From Desulfococcaceae bacterium (GTDB taxonomy: Bacteria > Desulfobacterota > Desulfobacteria > Desulfobacterales > Desulfosalsimonadaceae), in assembly GCA_030145385.1 (NCBI GenBank), contig JAQYVU010000045.1, positions 1 to 33,667 on the forward strand: a stretch of 33,667 nt of DNA, read 5' to 3'. The notes under the pieces were generated by a model. The model was not told the DNA's origin, ran no database searches, and saw nothing but the letters and a program-made list of their open reading frames with translations. Shown here one piece after another: positions 23,327 to 30,998 of this stretch. Each line of letters starts with the position of its first letter. Position 1 is the first letter of the stretch. The position numbers were made by a program, and so were the translations under genes.

Positions 23327-23695
23327 TTACATCTTTGCCAGCGCAAAATCCGTCTGCACCTCCCCCAGCAACACATGCCGCTTGAAAACCTGACGCATTT
23401 TATTGGCGTCCATCAATTGGTAAACAATCGGTTCCTCGCCATCAACTTCAATGGTGACATTGGGTTCGCTGCTGCACATTCCCATGCACCCGGAAGCCAC
23501 TACCCGGATATCCTGACGATCGGCCTCCGCCATTTCAGTCATAAGCGCATTCATCACATCACGGGCACCGGCAGCAATACCGCAGGTCCCCATATGAACC
23601 GTAATTTTGATACGGGCCTTGCCATACCGCAAAGAAGTTTCTTTTGCAGTCTTTTCCTTTACTTTTTTTAAATCATCAATGGTTAATCGTGCCAT
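23327..23695 (-). CDS. Thioredoxin-like [2Fe-2S] ferredoxin (HndB-like)
   Basis: 122 residues. An N-terminal helix (TIDDLKKVKEKTAKE) precedes the thioredoxin-like ferredoxin fold with HMGTCGIAAGARDVM and SGCMGMCSSEPNVTIE. It resembles HndB of the Desulfovibrio NADP-reducing hydrogenase and similar small subunits of NuoEF-linked complexes. Three ligand-position Cys are present; Ala occupies the second usual position. GAGGA ribosome-binding site. Likely electron carrier or sensor partner for the NuoE/NuoF-like proteins encoded at 30.3-32.8 kb. It follows the stand-alone HATPase by 67 bases on the same strand. Confidence 0.85.
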   Translation of the reverse strand: MARLTIDDLKKVKEKTAKETSLRYGKARIKITVHMGTCGIAAGARDVMNALMTEMAEADRQDIRVVASGCMGMCSSEPNVTIEVDGEEPIVYQLMDANKMRQVFKRHVLLGEVQTDFALAKM

Positions 23696-23762
23696 TTCAG
23701 TCCTCGCTTGTTTTCAATCGTTTTACCCCGGATACCTCCGCTTTTTTCATGAGAAATCCAGG

Positions 23763-24311
23763 TTAGCCCGGATTTCTCAAGAAAGTCAGGCCGTCTTGTA
23801 AAGTTTGCCTTAGTTTCCGGAAAACATCAGGCTCACTGACCGAACGACCGTCAAACATATTTTTAATATCAATGGTTTTTATCGCGAACCGGCGGCTGTT
23901 GATTGTATGAATATATTCAAAATCAACATCCGGGTATCCCATGATCAGGGATATTAATGTACCGGCCATATCGCCCAGCGGTGCCCGGTCGATGTGATTA
24001 TATTCAAATTCAACGATCACAGATGTGCCCTTCCCTTCAGTGGATTCCACACGCATCGATCCGTTACACTGACGCGCGGCCGCCTCGAGCAGGGAAAGTC
24101 CCAGTCCGACGCGCCGGGTGGTTCGGGTGGTATAAAACGGATCCGTGACATTTCGAATCAGATCCGGCGGGATCCCTCGTCCATTATCTGAAAGAACAAT
24201 CCGCAGCCGGTTGTCTTTACGGGCTTCTTCCACAGTAATCCGCACCCGATCCGCACCGGCATTAATCCCGTTTTCGGCAACATCTAAAATATGAAGCGAT
24301 AATTCCTTCAC
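23763..24311 (-). CDS. Stand-alone HATPase_c (histidine-kinase/anti-sigma-like ATPase) protein
   Basis: 182 residues beginning at a GTG preceded by AAGGGG. The GHKL ATP-binding fold is evident: N box VAENGINAGA (11-20), G1 box LSDNGRGIPPD (about 40-50), DPFYTTR and the G2 loop RRVGLGLSLLEAAA. No dimerisation/phospho-acceptor His domain, so not a normal sensor kinase. The C-terminal 70 residues (MGYPDVDFEYIHTINSRRFAIKTIDIK) form a separate small domain of unknown role. Such proteins accompany HydS-type hydrogenase loci with DRTGG and PHP proteins; the substrate is unknown. Preceded by a 127-base gap holding a hairpin GCCTTCC/GGAAGGC. Confidence 0.85.
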   Translation of the reverse strand: MKELSLHILDVAENGINAGADRVRITVEEARKDNRLRIVLSDNGRGIPPDLIRNVTDPFYTTRTTRRVGLGLSLLEAAARQCNGSMRVESTEGKGTSVIVEFEYNHIDRAPLGDMAGTLISLIMGYPDVDFEYIHTINSRRFAIKTIDIKNMFDGRSVSEPDVFRKLRQTLQDGLTFLRNPG

Positions 24312-24438
24312 CGCACCCCTTTTTCAATGGTTTCCTTTATAGCCTTCCAGATAATAATTTTGGGAAGGCAGCAGAAAGGAGATTTTACTCATCGTACATC
24401 TCCGACCGATAACGCACCCAAAATATTTATCCGGATGG

Positions 24439-25182
24439 CTATAGCACGATCCGCCGTCCCGATCGGCCCGCAAGCCCCATCCGGATTTCATCAAATGTCG
24501 GTGCTTCCAGCATAAACCCGGTCCAGACCTTTCCAACATCCTCAATATAATGGGCGTCCGAGGAAGTGATACACGGAAATTTCTCAATGCCGGGGATTGA
24601 AACGGCCGCCTCATTCATCGACATCCGCCAGGACACTTCCAGCGCAGTGAACTGCACATCTTCAGGAATAAATCCCAGATTGCTGATAATTCCGAACGCG
24701 GGCCGGTCAATATGCGACGCGATACACAATCCTTCGAGAGCATTGGTTTTATTTACCAGTTCATAAAGCGACAAGGTGGTCGCGCCGATCAGGAGATTAA
24801 AATTTTCCGCAATGACTTCATCGTTTTCATCCACCACAATCTGATTGCCCCACAAATTTGAGGAATTTTTACCCGGCAGATGATCATAAACAAATTTTTG
24901 CATCATCCCTGCTCGATCCAATGTCTTAAAAATTGCAAGTACATGGACTTCTTCTTTTGAACAAATTTCCATACCGGGCAACACGGTGATGCCGTTTTTT
25001 TGGCCGGCCCGGATAGCGGCGCCGGTATTTTCAGCCGTGTTATGATCACAGACGGCAATGATATCCAGTCCCATCCGACGACTTTTTTCGACTATCGCTT
25101 TCGGACTCATGCCCCAGTCCCCGCAGGGAGAAAGACATGTGTGGATATGCATATCTGCCCTGTATAGTTTCATATGATCCAT
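24439..25182 (-). CDS. PHP-domain metal-dependent phosphoesterase
   Basis: About 247 residues from ATG 25182; a second ATG nine bases later (MKLYRAD) is equally possible. Longer upstream reading would overlap the preceding gene out of frame and lacks family character. PHP motifs: DMHIHTCLSPCGDWGMSP, VCDHNTAEN, PGMEICSKEEVHVLAIF, SHIDRPAFG and SSDAHYIEDVG, i.e. all metal-ligand His/Asp motifs are present, so an active trinuclear-metal phosphoesterase is expected, probably acting on a nucleotide or small phosphate ester. Four bases after the DRTGG gene, so tightly coupled. PHP proteins are constant members of HydS/HydABC-type loci in Clostridia, Thermotogae and sulfate reducers. Confidence 0.9.
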   Translation of the reverse strand: MDHMKLYRADMHIHTCLSPCGDWGMSPKAIVEKSRRMGLDIIAVCDHNTAENTGAAIRAGQKNGITVLPGMEICSKEEVHVLAIFKTLDRAGMMQKFVYDHLPGKNSSNLWGNQIVVDENDEVIAENFNLLIGATTLSLYELVNKTNALEGLCIASHIDRPAFGIISNLGFIPEDVQFTALEVSWRMSMNEAAVSIPGIEKFPCITSSDAHYIEDVGKVWTGFMLEAPTFDEIRMGLAGRSGRRIVL

Positions 25183-25186
25183 CCGG

Positions 25187-25522
25187 CTATCCCACCCCGG
25201 CCGAGTAAAGCATTCCGGCAAGGTCATACGTCCGCTGATCACTGAGCATGATGGGAATTTTCTCCTCATCCGCTTTTGCCCGGGCTTCCTCATCCGGCAC
25301 ATTTCCGCCGGTCAGAATAATGGCTGTCATCTCTTTTAAAACTGCCACCGCGACGATATTCTGGTGCACCTGAATGGTCAGCCAAATGCTGCCGACCGGC
25401 GCATTGGCCATCACTTCGCTGAGCAGGTCCCCACAGTGACCGCCGGTTACCGTCCGGCCCAGACCGTCTTTGCCGGCAACCACAGTGAGGTTGAACTGTG
25501 CCGCTAAATCTGCTGCCTTCAT
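25187..25522 (-). CDS. DRTGG-domain protein 2
   Basis: 111-residue single DRTGG-like domain. Segments ALAAQFNLTVVAG-like start, VTGGHCGDLLSEVMANAPVGSIWLTIQVHQNIVAVAVL and AIILTGGNVPDEEARAKADEEKIPIM follow the family pattern (conserved Gly-rich turn, then the TGG motif). The domain is known from Pta and CBS-DRTGG proteins, where it binds a nucleotide or acts as regulatory module; its role in this context is unknown. Eight bases after the HydS-like gene, four before the PHP gene, both strongly suggesting coupled translation. Confidence 0.85.
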   Translation of the reverse strand: MKAADLAAQFNLTVVAGKDGLGRTVTGGHCGDLLSEVMANAPVGSIWLTIQVHQNIVAVAVLKEMTAIILTGGNVPDEEARAKADEEKIPIMLSDQRTYDLAGMLYSAGVG

Positions 25523-25530
25523 GATATAAA

Positions 25531-26802
25531 TTATTCCTTTATTTTAAAACAATCTTTCAATTCCGCTTCTCCCCGGACCACGTCTTCGACAAATGTTCTG
25601 CAATCCGGAGCACCACAGGCCGCACAGTCATTTCCGTGAATCAAAGACATTAATTTTTCAATTTTCTTCATATCATCGATTGTCAGCGGTTTTCTTTTTG
25701 ACTGGTAAACACCCATCAACTCCAAAGGCTTTAATTGAGAAAAAAACCACCCTTTATCATACAGCTGACGAATTTTCCGTCTGGGCAGACGCCGGCCGAT
25801 TCCGAACATTTTAATAAACTTCTGGACCGTGCTTTTTGCCATATATCTGTCAACAGCAGTCAGGGGGCCGCCCAGACACCCTTCCGTACAGGCCCGGAAT
25901 TCAATATATTCCATATCGCTGAACAAGCCCATTTCAATTTTCTCCAGATATGCCATGGTCTCTTTCAAGCCCGATACGGCAATCACCCCGTCAATTCGCA
26001 TGCCGGCAATTTCACCGCCGGACATACCCCACAAAGGGCCCCGGGTACTGGGAACAAAACTGAAATGTTCATTCGGGAAAAGACTCAGCTCAAGCTCTCT
26101 GGCCTGCTCCATTTTGGCAAGCAGTTCCGGATAGATTCGATTGATGCCCAGTGCCCGATCAACATACCCCAGATCATCCATAAACCCGGAATGGTCCGGC
26201 ACCACCTTGGAGTGGCAGGGAGTAATATGATATATTATTATATCTTTTTCAGGTATTTTATGCTCATGGCTCAATCTTTTACGGATTTCATCTCCCAAAA
26301 GTCCAACCGGGCGCCTTAAGGGGAGAATATGATCCAGTAAATTTGGATAATTCAGACCAATCAACCGGATGACCACCGGACAGATCGGCGAAATCAGCGG
26401 CCAGGGCGCATTGTGCGTCTGTCGATTTTCCAGAACGAACTCATCCACCGCATATTGAAACATCTCAAGATAATAGGACAGATCAATGGCGTGATCAAAA
26501 CCCATGTGCTTGAGTCCGATCAGCACATCGCCGGGCATGAAACCCTGAAACTGGGCATACAGCACCGGAGAAACAATCACCACATTCAGCTTGTCCTTCA
26601 TGCACGGTTCAATAGCTGGAAATGATGAACTGACAGCCCCTTCCGGGCAGACCCGGATGCATTCTCCGCAACCGATGCATAATTCTTCAAAAAAAACCGC
26701 TTTATTATTCCGTATACGAATCGACTTTGTCGGACATACACGGACGCACTGGGTGCATCCGGTGCAGAATTTTTCGACAAAGGATATATATTCCGGAACC
26801 AT
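25531..26802 (-). CDS. [FeFe]-hydrogenase-like protein (HydS type) with ferredoxin and C-terminal Fe-S domains
   Basis: 423 residues. N-terminal 2[4Fe-4S] ferredoxin (Cys13, 16, 19, 23 and 42, 45, 48, 52), then a hydrogenase large-subunit-like domain, then an Fe-S domain with Cys393, 396, 401, 418. The three H-cluster loops are recognisable: L1 SPICPVV (Cys141), L2 TPCHSK (Cys196), L3 RACTEGCLGG (Cys305, Cys309), so four cluster ligands remain. L1 lacks the preceding Cys of the catalytic TSCCP motif (here Ile140), the proton-relay residue, so fast H2 turnover is unlikely; a sensory role as in HydS fits. Compared with PAS-containing HydS it has no PAS domain. Its ATG overlaps the RsbW-like stop by one base. 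Confidence 0.88.
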   Translation of the reverse strand: MVPEYISFVEKFCTGCTQCVRVCPTKSIRIRNNKAVFFEELCIGCGECIRVCPEGAVSSSFPAIEPCMKDKLNVVIVSPVLYAQFQGFMPGDVLIGLKHMGFDHAIDLSYYLEMFQYAVDEFVLENRQTHNAPWPLISPICPVVIRLIGLNYPNLLDHILPLRRPVGLLGDEIRKRLSHEHKIPEKDIIIYHITPCHSKVVPDHSGFMDDLGYVDRALGINRIYPELLAKMEQARELELSLFPNEHFSFVPSTRGPLWGMSGGEIAGMRIDGVIAVSGLKETMAYLEKIEMGLFSDMEYIEFRACTEGCLGGPLTAVDRYMAKSTVQKFIKMFGIGRRLPRRKIRQLYDKGWFFSQLKPLELMGVYQSKRKPLTIDDMKKIEKLMSLIHGNDCAACGAPDCRTFVEDVVRGEAELKDCFKIKE

Positions 26803-27233
26803 TATTTTGTCCCTTTACACAAAAATAACATCCGAACCCGTGTCCTGCTTCCCGGCACTGATTCAATGAACATTTCATCTGCATTTTTGTCCATATTCGG
26901 CAGCCCCATTCCGGCCCCGAATCCCATTTCCCTGTGTTCATCACTGGCGGTTGAAAATCCTTTTTCCATTGCTTTGGCAATATCCGGAATTCCCGGCCCC
27001 TGATCCGAAATTTCCAGAACAATCCTGTCACTATTAATCTCAACACGGTACAAGCCGTCACCGCCATGCATGACCACATTCATTTCCCCCTCATAGCCGC
27101 AGATGGCAATCCGGCGAATCAATGCGGGGTCGATACGCATCTGCTTGAGAAGCTGCTGAACGGTGATGGAAGCTTCACCGGCATGGATAAAGTCTCTGCT
27201 CCGAATATTAAAACTTTTTTTTAAAGATGACAT
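26802..27233 (-). CDS. RsbW/RsbT-like serine protein kinase/anti-sigma ATPase
   Basis: 143 residues of a GHKL ATPase: GYEGEMNVVMHGGDG (N box), LEISDQGPGIPDI (G1), GFSTASDEHREMGFGAGMGLPNM (lid and G2), the pattern of RsbT/RsbW switch kinases that phosphorylate STAS-domain antagonists or hold sigma factors. No STAS or sigma gene lies in the window. Ribosome-binding site AAGGGCAGG. Overlaps the HydS-like gene start (TAATG), so production is stoichiometrically coupled. Likely output of the HydS-like sensor is inference from this coupling. Confidence 0.87.
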   Translation of the reverse strand: MSSLKKSFNIRSRDFIHAGEASITVQQLLKQMRIDPALIRRIAICGYEGEMNVVMHGGDGLYRVEINSDRIVLEISDQGPGIPDIAKAMEKGFSTASDEHREMGFGAGMGLPNMDKNADEMFIESVPGSRTRVRMLFLCKGTK

Positions 27234-27351
27234 GGCCTGCCCTTAAAAAGCGTTTTACAGAGACATCATAAGTCGCGAAACTGAAGATAAAATTTAAACT
27301 CAGCTGCTTGCCGGATCAACTGTCAACAAACAACCGGATTTCAGGGTCGCC

Positions 27352-27705
27352 TCAGCGTGCCCCGTCAAGACCGGTCAAGCCGGCGTCAAACAAACGGCCG
27401 CAGGAAACAAACATGGAACAGGGGGTTGACAGCAGCGGGATACCGTGCATTTCAGCCAGCGCCACAACATCCGGATCCGGCTTTTTATTACGGACAAACA
27501 CAATGGCAGTAACCCCCGATATTACAGCAGTTTTTACTGCCTGAATGGTTGTCAGGCCGGTCAGCAAAACGCCGCGCTCTGATAAAGCAGCCAAAATATC
27601 ACTCATCAGGTCGCTTGCGCCGGCTCTATCAATCTCAATATCGGACCGGTCTTTTCCGTTAAAAAAAGAGGCTTCCAGTATTTCAGCTAACTTTGAAAGT
27701 TCCAT
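27352..27705 (-). CDS. DRTGG-domain protein 1
   Basis: 117 residues from the ATG at 27705 (MELSKLAEIL). An upstream in-frame TTG at 27798 would add a Trp-rich, basic 31-residue stretch but lies in a poly-T run with no ribosome-binding site, so I exclude it. Family features are ASDLMSDILAAL, GVLLTGLTTIQAVKTAVISGVTAIVFVRNKKPDPDVVALAEMHGIPLLSTP-like pattern and a C-terminal CGRLFDAGL. It is about one-third identical by eye to DRTGG protein 2, and is first in the locus, behind a good sigma-70 promoter. Role unknown. Confidence 0.83.
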   Translation of the reverse strand: MELSKLAEILEASFFNGKDRSDIEIDRAGASDLMSDILAALSERGVLLTGLTTIQAVKTAVISGVTAIVFVRNKKPDPDVVALAEMHGIPLLSTPCSMFVSCGRLFDAGLTGLDGAR

Positions 27706-28150
27706 GGGGCGTTGTTGGATTCCTTTTTTAAGTTTTGTCTTTGCTTGCACCTTTATAAAGCGCCAAAATCGATCCCAAAACCAAAGATTGGCTGACAAAA
27801 AAAAGAGGAAGAGAAGTCAGGATAGGAAGTGTTTTATTGACTAATAAAATATAATGAATCCAGCATAGTGTCAATGAAATGTTATTTAAGCAAATATGTA
27901 TAATGGATAAGGCTGATTAGAATAAAATTGTTACCTGAATTTAAAAGAGGTTCTCTTTCTCCGGCATCATTTAGCAACAAGGCCCTTAAAAAACAGAAGA
28001 TAAAAAATCTCTTGCGTATTTACTAAAGAAAAATTACTTTTTTTTGAAAAATGTATCACTTTCCGGCAATATCCGCTTTTATTGACTGCCTGCCGGATAA
28101 CGAGTTGATGATCATAAAACATGCTCATGCGAACCATTCTTGAGAATATC
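27706..28150. other. Divergent intergenic region between the DRTGG/HydS locus and trkH
   Basis: Besides the promoter for the minus-strand locus, it holds an inverted repeat CCGGCA...TGCCGG near 28063-28096 on the trkH side. No riboswitch was recognised; in particular I could not match a c-di-AMP (ydaO) consensus. No gene is supported. Confidence 0.4.
27846..27874 (-). promoter_or_regulatory. Sigma-70 promoter of the DRTGG/RsbW/HydS locus
   Basis: TTGACA (27874-27869), 17-base spacer, TATTTT (27851-27846) on the minus strand. Predicted start near 27839 leaves a leader of about 135 bases before DRTGG protein 1. Confidence 0.6.
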
Positions 28151-29524
28151 ATGGCTGATCTTTTAAACAAACTCATAAAGCCGCTGATTAACTCCCCGGC
28201 CCGATTTACAATTTTCTCCTTTGCCCTGATGATTCTGGCAGGCACGCTTCTCCTGATGCTGCCCCAGGCCGCAAACAAGCCCATCAGTCTTATCGATGCA
28301 TTATTTACTTCTGTATCCGCTGTCTGCGTGACCGGCCTTGCTGTTGTGGATACCGGGTCCGCTTTCAGCTCCACGGGTCAATGGATTATCCTTGCACTCA
28401 TCCAGACCGGCGGCCTGGGCATCATGACCATATCAACCATTATCATATTTATGATCAAAAAACGTTCCAGCCTGACCGACCGCATCATTATTCAGGACAC
28501 ATTTATTCACAATCACAAATACAATATATCCCAAACCCTTTGGGCGATTACAATCTCGACCCTGATAATTGAAGGAACCGGGGTCATCATCATGTTTCTG
28601 TGTTTTCATGCCGACCATGGGATTTCACAATCATTGAAGCTGTCCGTGTTCCATTCGGTCAGCGCTTTCTGCAATGCCGGTTTCTCGATTCTGCCGGACA
28701 GCCTGACGATTTACCGGGAAAAGATTGCCCTGAACCTGGTCTTCTGTTTATTAATTATTCTCGGCGGCATCGGTTTTCCCGTTCTCATGGAACTCAAAGA
28801 GCAGTTCCCATACAACCGGCGAACATGGCCGCGGCTGAGCCTTCATACTAAAATTGTATTATCCGCCACAGGTATCCTCCTGTTCACCGGCACCACACTG
28901 ATCTGCCTGATGGAATGGCACAATACCCTGTCATCTCTTTCCCTGCCCGGACGCGTGCTGGCCTCTTTTTTCCAGGCCGTGAACGCAAGGACTTCGGGCT
29001 TTAATTCTTTGCCCATCGGCGCCATGGCCAATGAAACCCTGTTTATTCTGATGATTTTCATGTTTATCGGGGCTTCTCCGGGGTCCTGCGGCGGCGGCAT
29101 CAAGACAACAACCGCAGCCACGCTCTTTACGCTGGGGATCTCCCGGCTGAAAGGGAGCGAATACCCGCACCTGTTTAATCGAACAATCTCAGATAAAAAT
29201 ATCGGCAAGGCCATCAGCATTATTTTAATCTCGCTGGCAATCGTTTTTCTGGGGATATTTCTGCTTCACATGACAGAAGTCGGAGATATTTCTCATGCAA
29301 ACAGCCGCGGAAAATTTCTGGAAATCTGTTTCGAGGTCATCAGCGCCTTCGGCACCGTGGGCCTGTCGACCGGCATGACCCCGGCATTGACCGTAGCCGG
29401 AAAACTCATCATCACCTTTATTATGTTCATCGGACGACTGGGGCCGCTGGTTGTTGCCATCGCCGTGAGCCGGCCGACATCGTCAACGTATCAATTTGCA
29501 GAAGAAAGCATTATGATTGGATGA
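28151..29524 (+). CDS. trkH: TrkH/KtrB-type potassium uptake channel subunit
   Basis: Membrane-embedded K+ translocating subunit, 457 residues from ATG 28151 (TTGAG ten bases upstream); an in-frame ATG at 28121 adds ten residues. Four pore-loop repeats with the selectivity-filter Gly are visible: VCVTGLAVVD, FCNAGFS, ARTSGFNSL and FGTVGLSTG, each flanked by hydrophobic spans, eight or more in all. The GASPGSCGGGIKTTT segment is the gating loop conserved in TrkH/KtrB. It pairs with trkA eight bases downstream, which supplies nucleotide gating. Confidence 0.95.
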   Translation: MADLLNKLIKPLINSPARFTIFSFALMILAGTLLLMLPQAANKPISLIDALFTSVSAVCVTGLAVVDTGSAFSSTGQWIILALIQTGGLGIMTISTIIIFMIKKRSSLTDRIIIQDTFIHNHKYNISQTLWAITISTLIIEGTGVIIMFLCFHADHGISQSLKLSVFHSVSAFCNAGFSILPDSLTIYREKIALNLVFCLLIILGGIGFPVLMELKEQFPYNRRTWPRLSLHTKIVLSATGILLFTGTTLICLMEWHNTLSSLSLPGRVLASFFQAVNARTSGFNSLPIGAMANETLFILMIFMFIGASPGSCGGGIKTTTAATLFTLGISRLKGSEYPHLFNRTISDKNIGKAISIILISLAIVFLGIFLLHMTEVGDISHANSRGKFLEICFEVISAFGTVGLSTGMTPALTVAGKLIITFIMFIGRLGPLVVAIAVSRPTSSTYQFAEESIMIG

Positions 29525-29532
29525 GGTAGCAA

Positions 29533-30192
29533 ATGAAACAATTTGTCATCATCGGACTCGGAAACTTCGGATATTATCTGGCTACATCACTTTATGAAAA
29601 AGGTCATGAAGTACTGGCCATTGACATCAACCCCAAACCGGTTCAGGCGATTAAGGACGGTGTCAGCCAGGCGGTCATTGCTGATGCCACTGAAAAGAAA
29701 ACACTGGAACATCTTGGCATCAAAGATATGGATGCGGCCATCATATGTATTGGATCCGACATGGAGGCATCCATATTAAGCACTCTGAATATCAAGGATA
29801 TCGGCGTCAGGCAGATCATCGCCAAGGCAATTTCAGAACCCCACAGCCGGATTCTTTACAATATCGGCGCAACCAAAATCATCTTTCCGGAAAAAGACAC
29901 GGCCATTTCTTTAGGCGAGCGGCTCCACAACCCGAACATACTCGATTACCTGCCATTCCTTGACAACTACAGCATCATCGAATGGGCACCGCCGAATAAA
30001 TTTATCGGCAAAACCCTCCAGGACCTGGACCTGATCAATCGTTACGGAACCCAGGTCATCGCTATCAAGGCGCTGGTTCCCGAACAGATACTGATGATTC
30101 CCAAAGCCGGGTTTGTTATCAAAGACAGCGATATCCTCATCCTCTTAGGGCCCAATGACGGCATTAACCGGTTAAACAAGGAAAATAAGTAA
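29533..30192 (+). CDS. trkA: TrkA/KtrA-type RCK regulatory subunit of K+ uptake
   Basis: 219 residues: RCK_N Rossmann domain with GLGNFGYYLATSLYEKGHEVLAID (8-31), and an RCK_C domain in the last 80 residues (KFIGKTLQDLDL...GFVIKDSDILILLG). A single RCK pair, so KtrA-like rather than the tandem TrkA of E. coli. The cytoplasmic ring binds ATP/ADP or NAD(H) and gates TrkH. GAGG ribosome-binding site; same operon as trkH. No terminator was found before the next gene, nuoE. Confidence 0.94.
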   Translation: MKQFVIIGLGNFGYYLATSLYEKGHEVLAIDINPKPVQAIKDGVSQAVIADATEKKTLEHLGIKDMDAAIICIGSDMEASILSTLNIKDIGVRQIIAKAISEPHSRILYNIGATKIIFPEKDTAISLGERLHNPNILDYLPFLDNYSIIEWAPPNKFIGKTLQDLDLINRYGTQVIAIKALVPEQILMIPKAGFVIKDSDILILLGPNDGINRLNKENK

Positions 30193-30248
30193 AAAAAACT
30201 GCCGCGACGATTCAGACAGTTGAACGGATAACGGCGTTTATCCCAATA

Positions 30249-30286
30249 TTGACATTTTCGCTTTATTCTGAAATAGTCACTATAAT
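30249..30286 (+). promoter_or_regulatory. Possible promoter region of nuoE-nuoF
   Basis: A perfect TATAAT (30281-30286) and a TTGACA (30249-30254) are present but 26 bases apart, too far for one promoter; either could act with a poorer partner. The site is 45 bases before the nuoE start. Confidence 0.3.
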
Positions 30287-30330
30287 CATATCTTCCGCTT
30301 ATCTTAAAAATTGTGCAAGGGAGGACCACC

Positions 30331-30825
30331 ATGCCGACCCCTACGCAGTTAAACCACCCGGATATCTCACCTGAAATGGTTCCTGAAATTGACGGGATTA
30401 TTGGCGCCCATTATCGAACAGATGGCGCCGTGATTCCAGTTCTCAGGCTTTGTCAGGATATTGTCGGATATCTTCCGATGGAACTCATTGATTATATCAG
30501 CTACGGCCTGAACCTTCCCCGAAGTGAAGTACTCGGAGTGGCAACGTTCTATTCCCTGTTCTCTTTAATACCCAAAGGTCGCCATACCATCAAAGCATGT
30601 CTCGGAACCGCCTGTTACGTCAAAGGCATCAAAGAGGTCATGACCCGCATTTCCAATGAATTTAACGTAAAAGAAGGAGAAACCACTTCCGACCGCCGTT
30701 TTTCACTGGAAGCAGTCCGGTGCCTGGGGGCCTGCGGCCTGGCACCGGTAGTGGTGGTGGATCAGGATACCCACGGCGGTGTTTCAGCCAGCCAGGTAAA
30801 ATCGCTTCTTGAAAAATACGATTAG
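30331..30825 (+). CDS. nuoE: NuoE/HndA-like [2Fe-2S] subunit
   Basis: 164 residues from ATG 30331, with AGGGAGG seven bases upstream; a GTG 18 bases earlier is in the ribosome-binding site region and is rejected. N-terminal helical bundle (VIPVLRLCQDIVGYLP, GVATFYSLFSL) and thioredoxin-like ferredoxin with full ligand set Cys90-X4-Cys95 and Cys131-X3-Cys135 (CLGTACYVKG, CLGACGLAP). Diaphorase-module subunit of complex I, HydABC/Hnd hydrogenases or NAD-formate dehydrogenases. It is followed by nuoF; no nuoG or hydA gene is adjacent. Confidence 0.93.
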   Translation: MPTPTQLNHPDISPEMVPEIDGIIGAHYRTDGAVIPVLRLCQDIVGYLPMELIDYISYGLNLPRSEVLGVATFYSLFSLIPKGRHTIKACLGTACYVKGIKEVMTRISNEFNVKEGETTSDRRFSLEAVRCLGACGLAPVVVVDQDTHGGVSASQVKSLLEKYD

Positions 30826-30998
30826 AAATCCGGAAAAGTTATAATCCCCTTGGAAGGAGCGCTATCCATTGATAATTAACAGGGCCGAGTATTCTGACTC
30901 CTGAATTCTTTCCTGATATGTGCCGACAAAGCGTCAGGTCTCTTACCAAGCCTTGAAGACATGTTTTTTTTAGAATCGAAAAACCAAGGACAGCCGAC

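Noticed and set aside
25735-26319. 194-codon plus-strand frame opposite the HydS-like gene
   Set aside because: Antisense shadow of a gene with clear motifs; no recognisable domain.
27706-27798. N-terminal extension of DRTGG protein 1, possibly a second Trp-rich leader peptide (LWFWDRFWRF)
   Set aside because: It begins at TTG in a poly-T run, is in frame with the DRTGG gene rather than separately terminated, and no attenuator hairpin follows.
28040-28150. c-di-AMP (ydaO) riboswitch before trkH
   Set aside because: Considered because of the K+ transporter, but the inverted repeat there does not match the riboswitch core as I know it.
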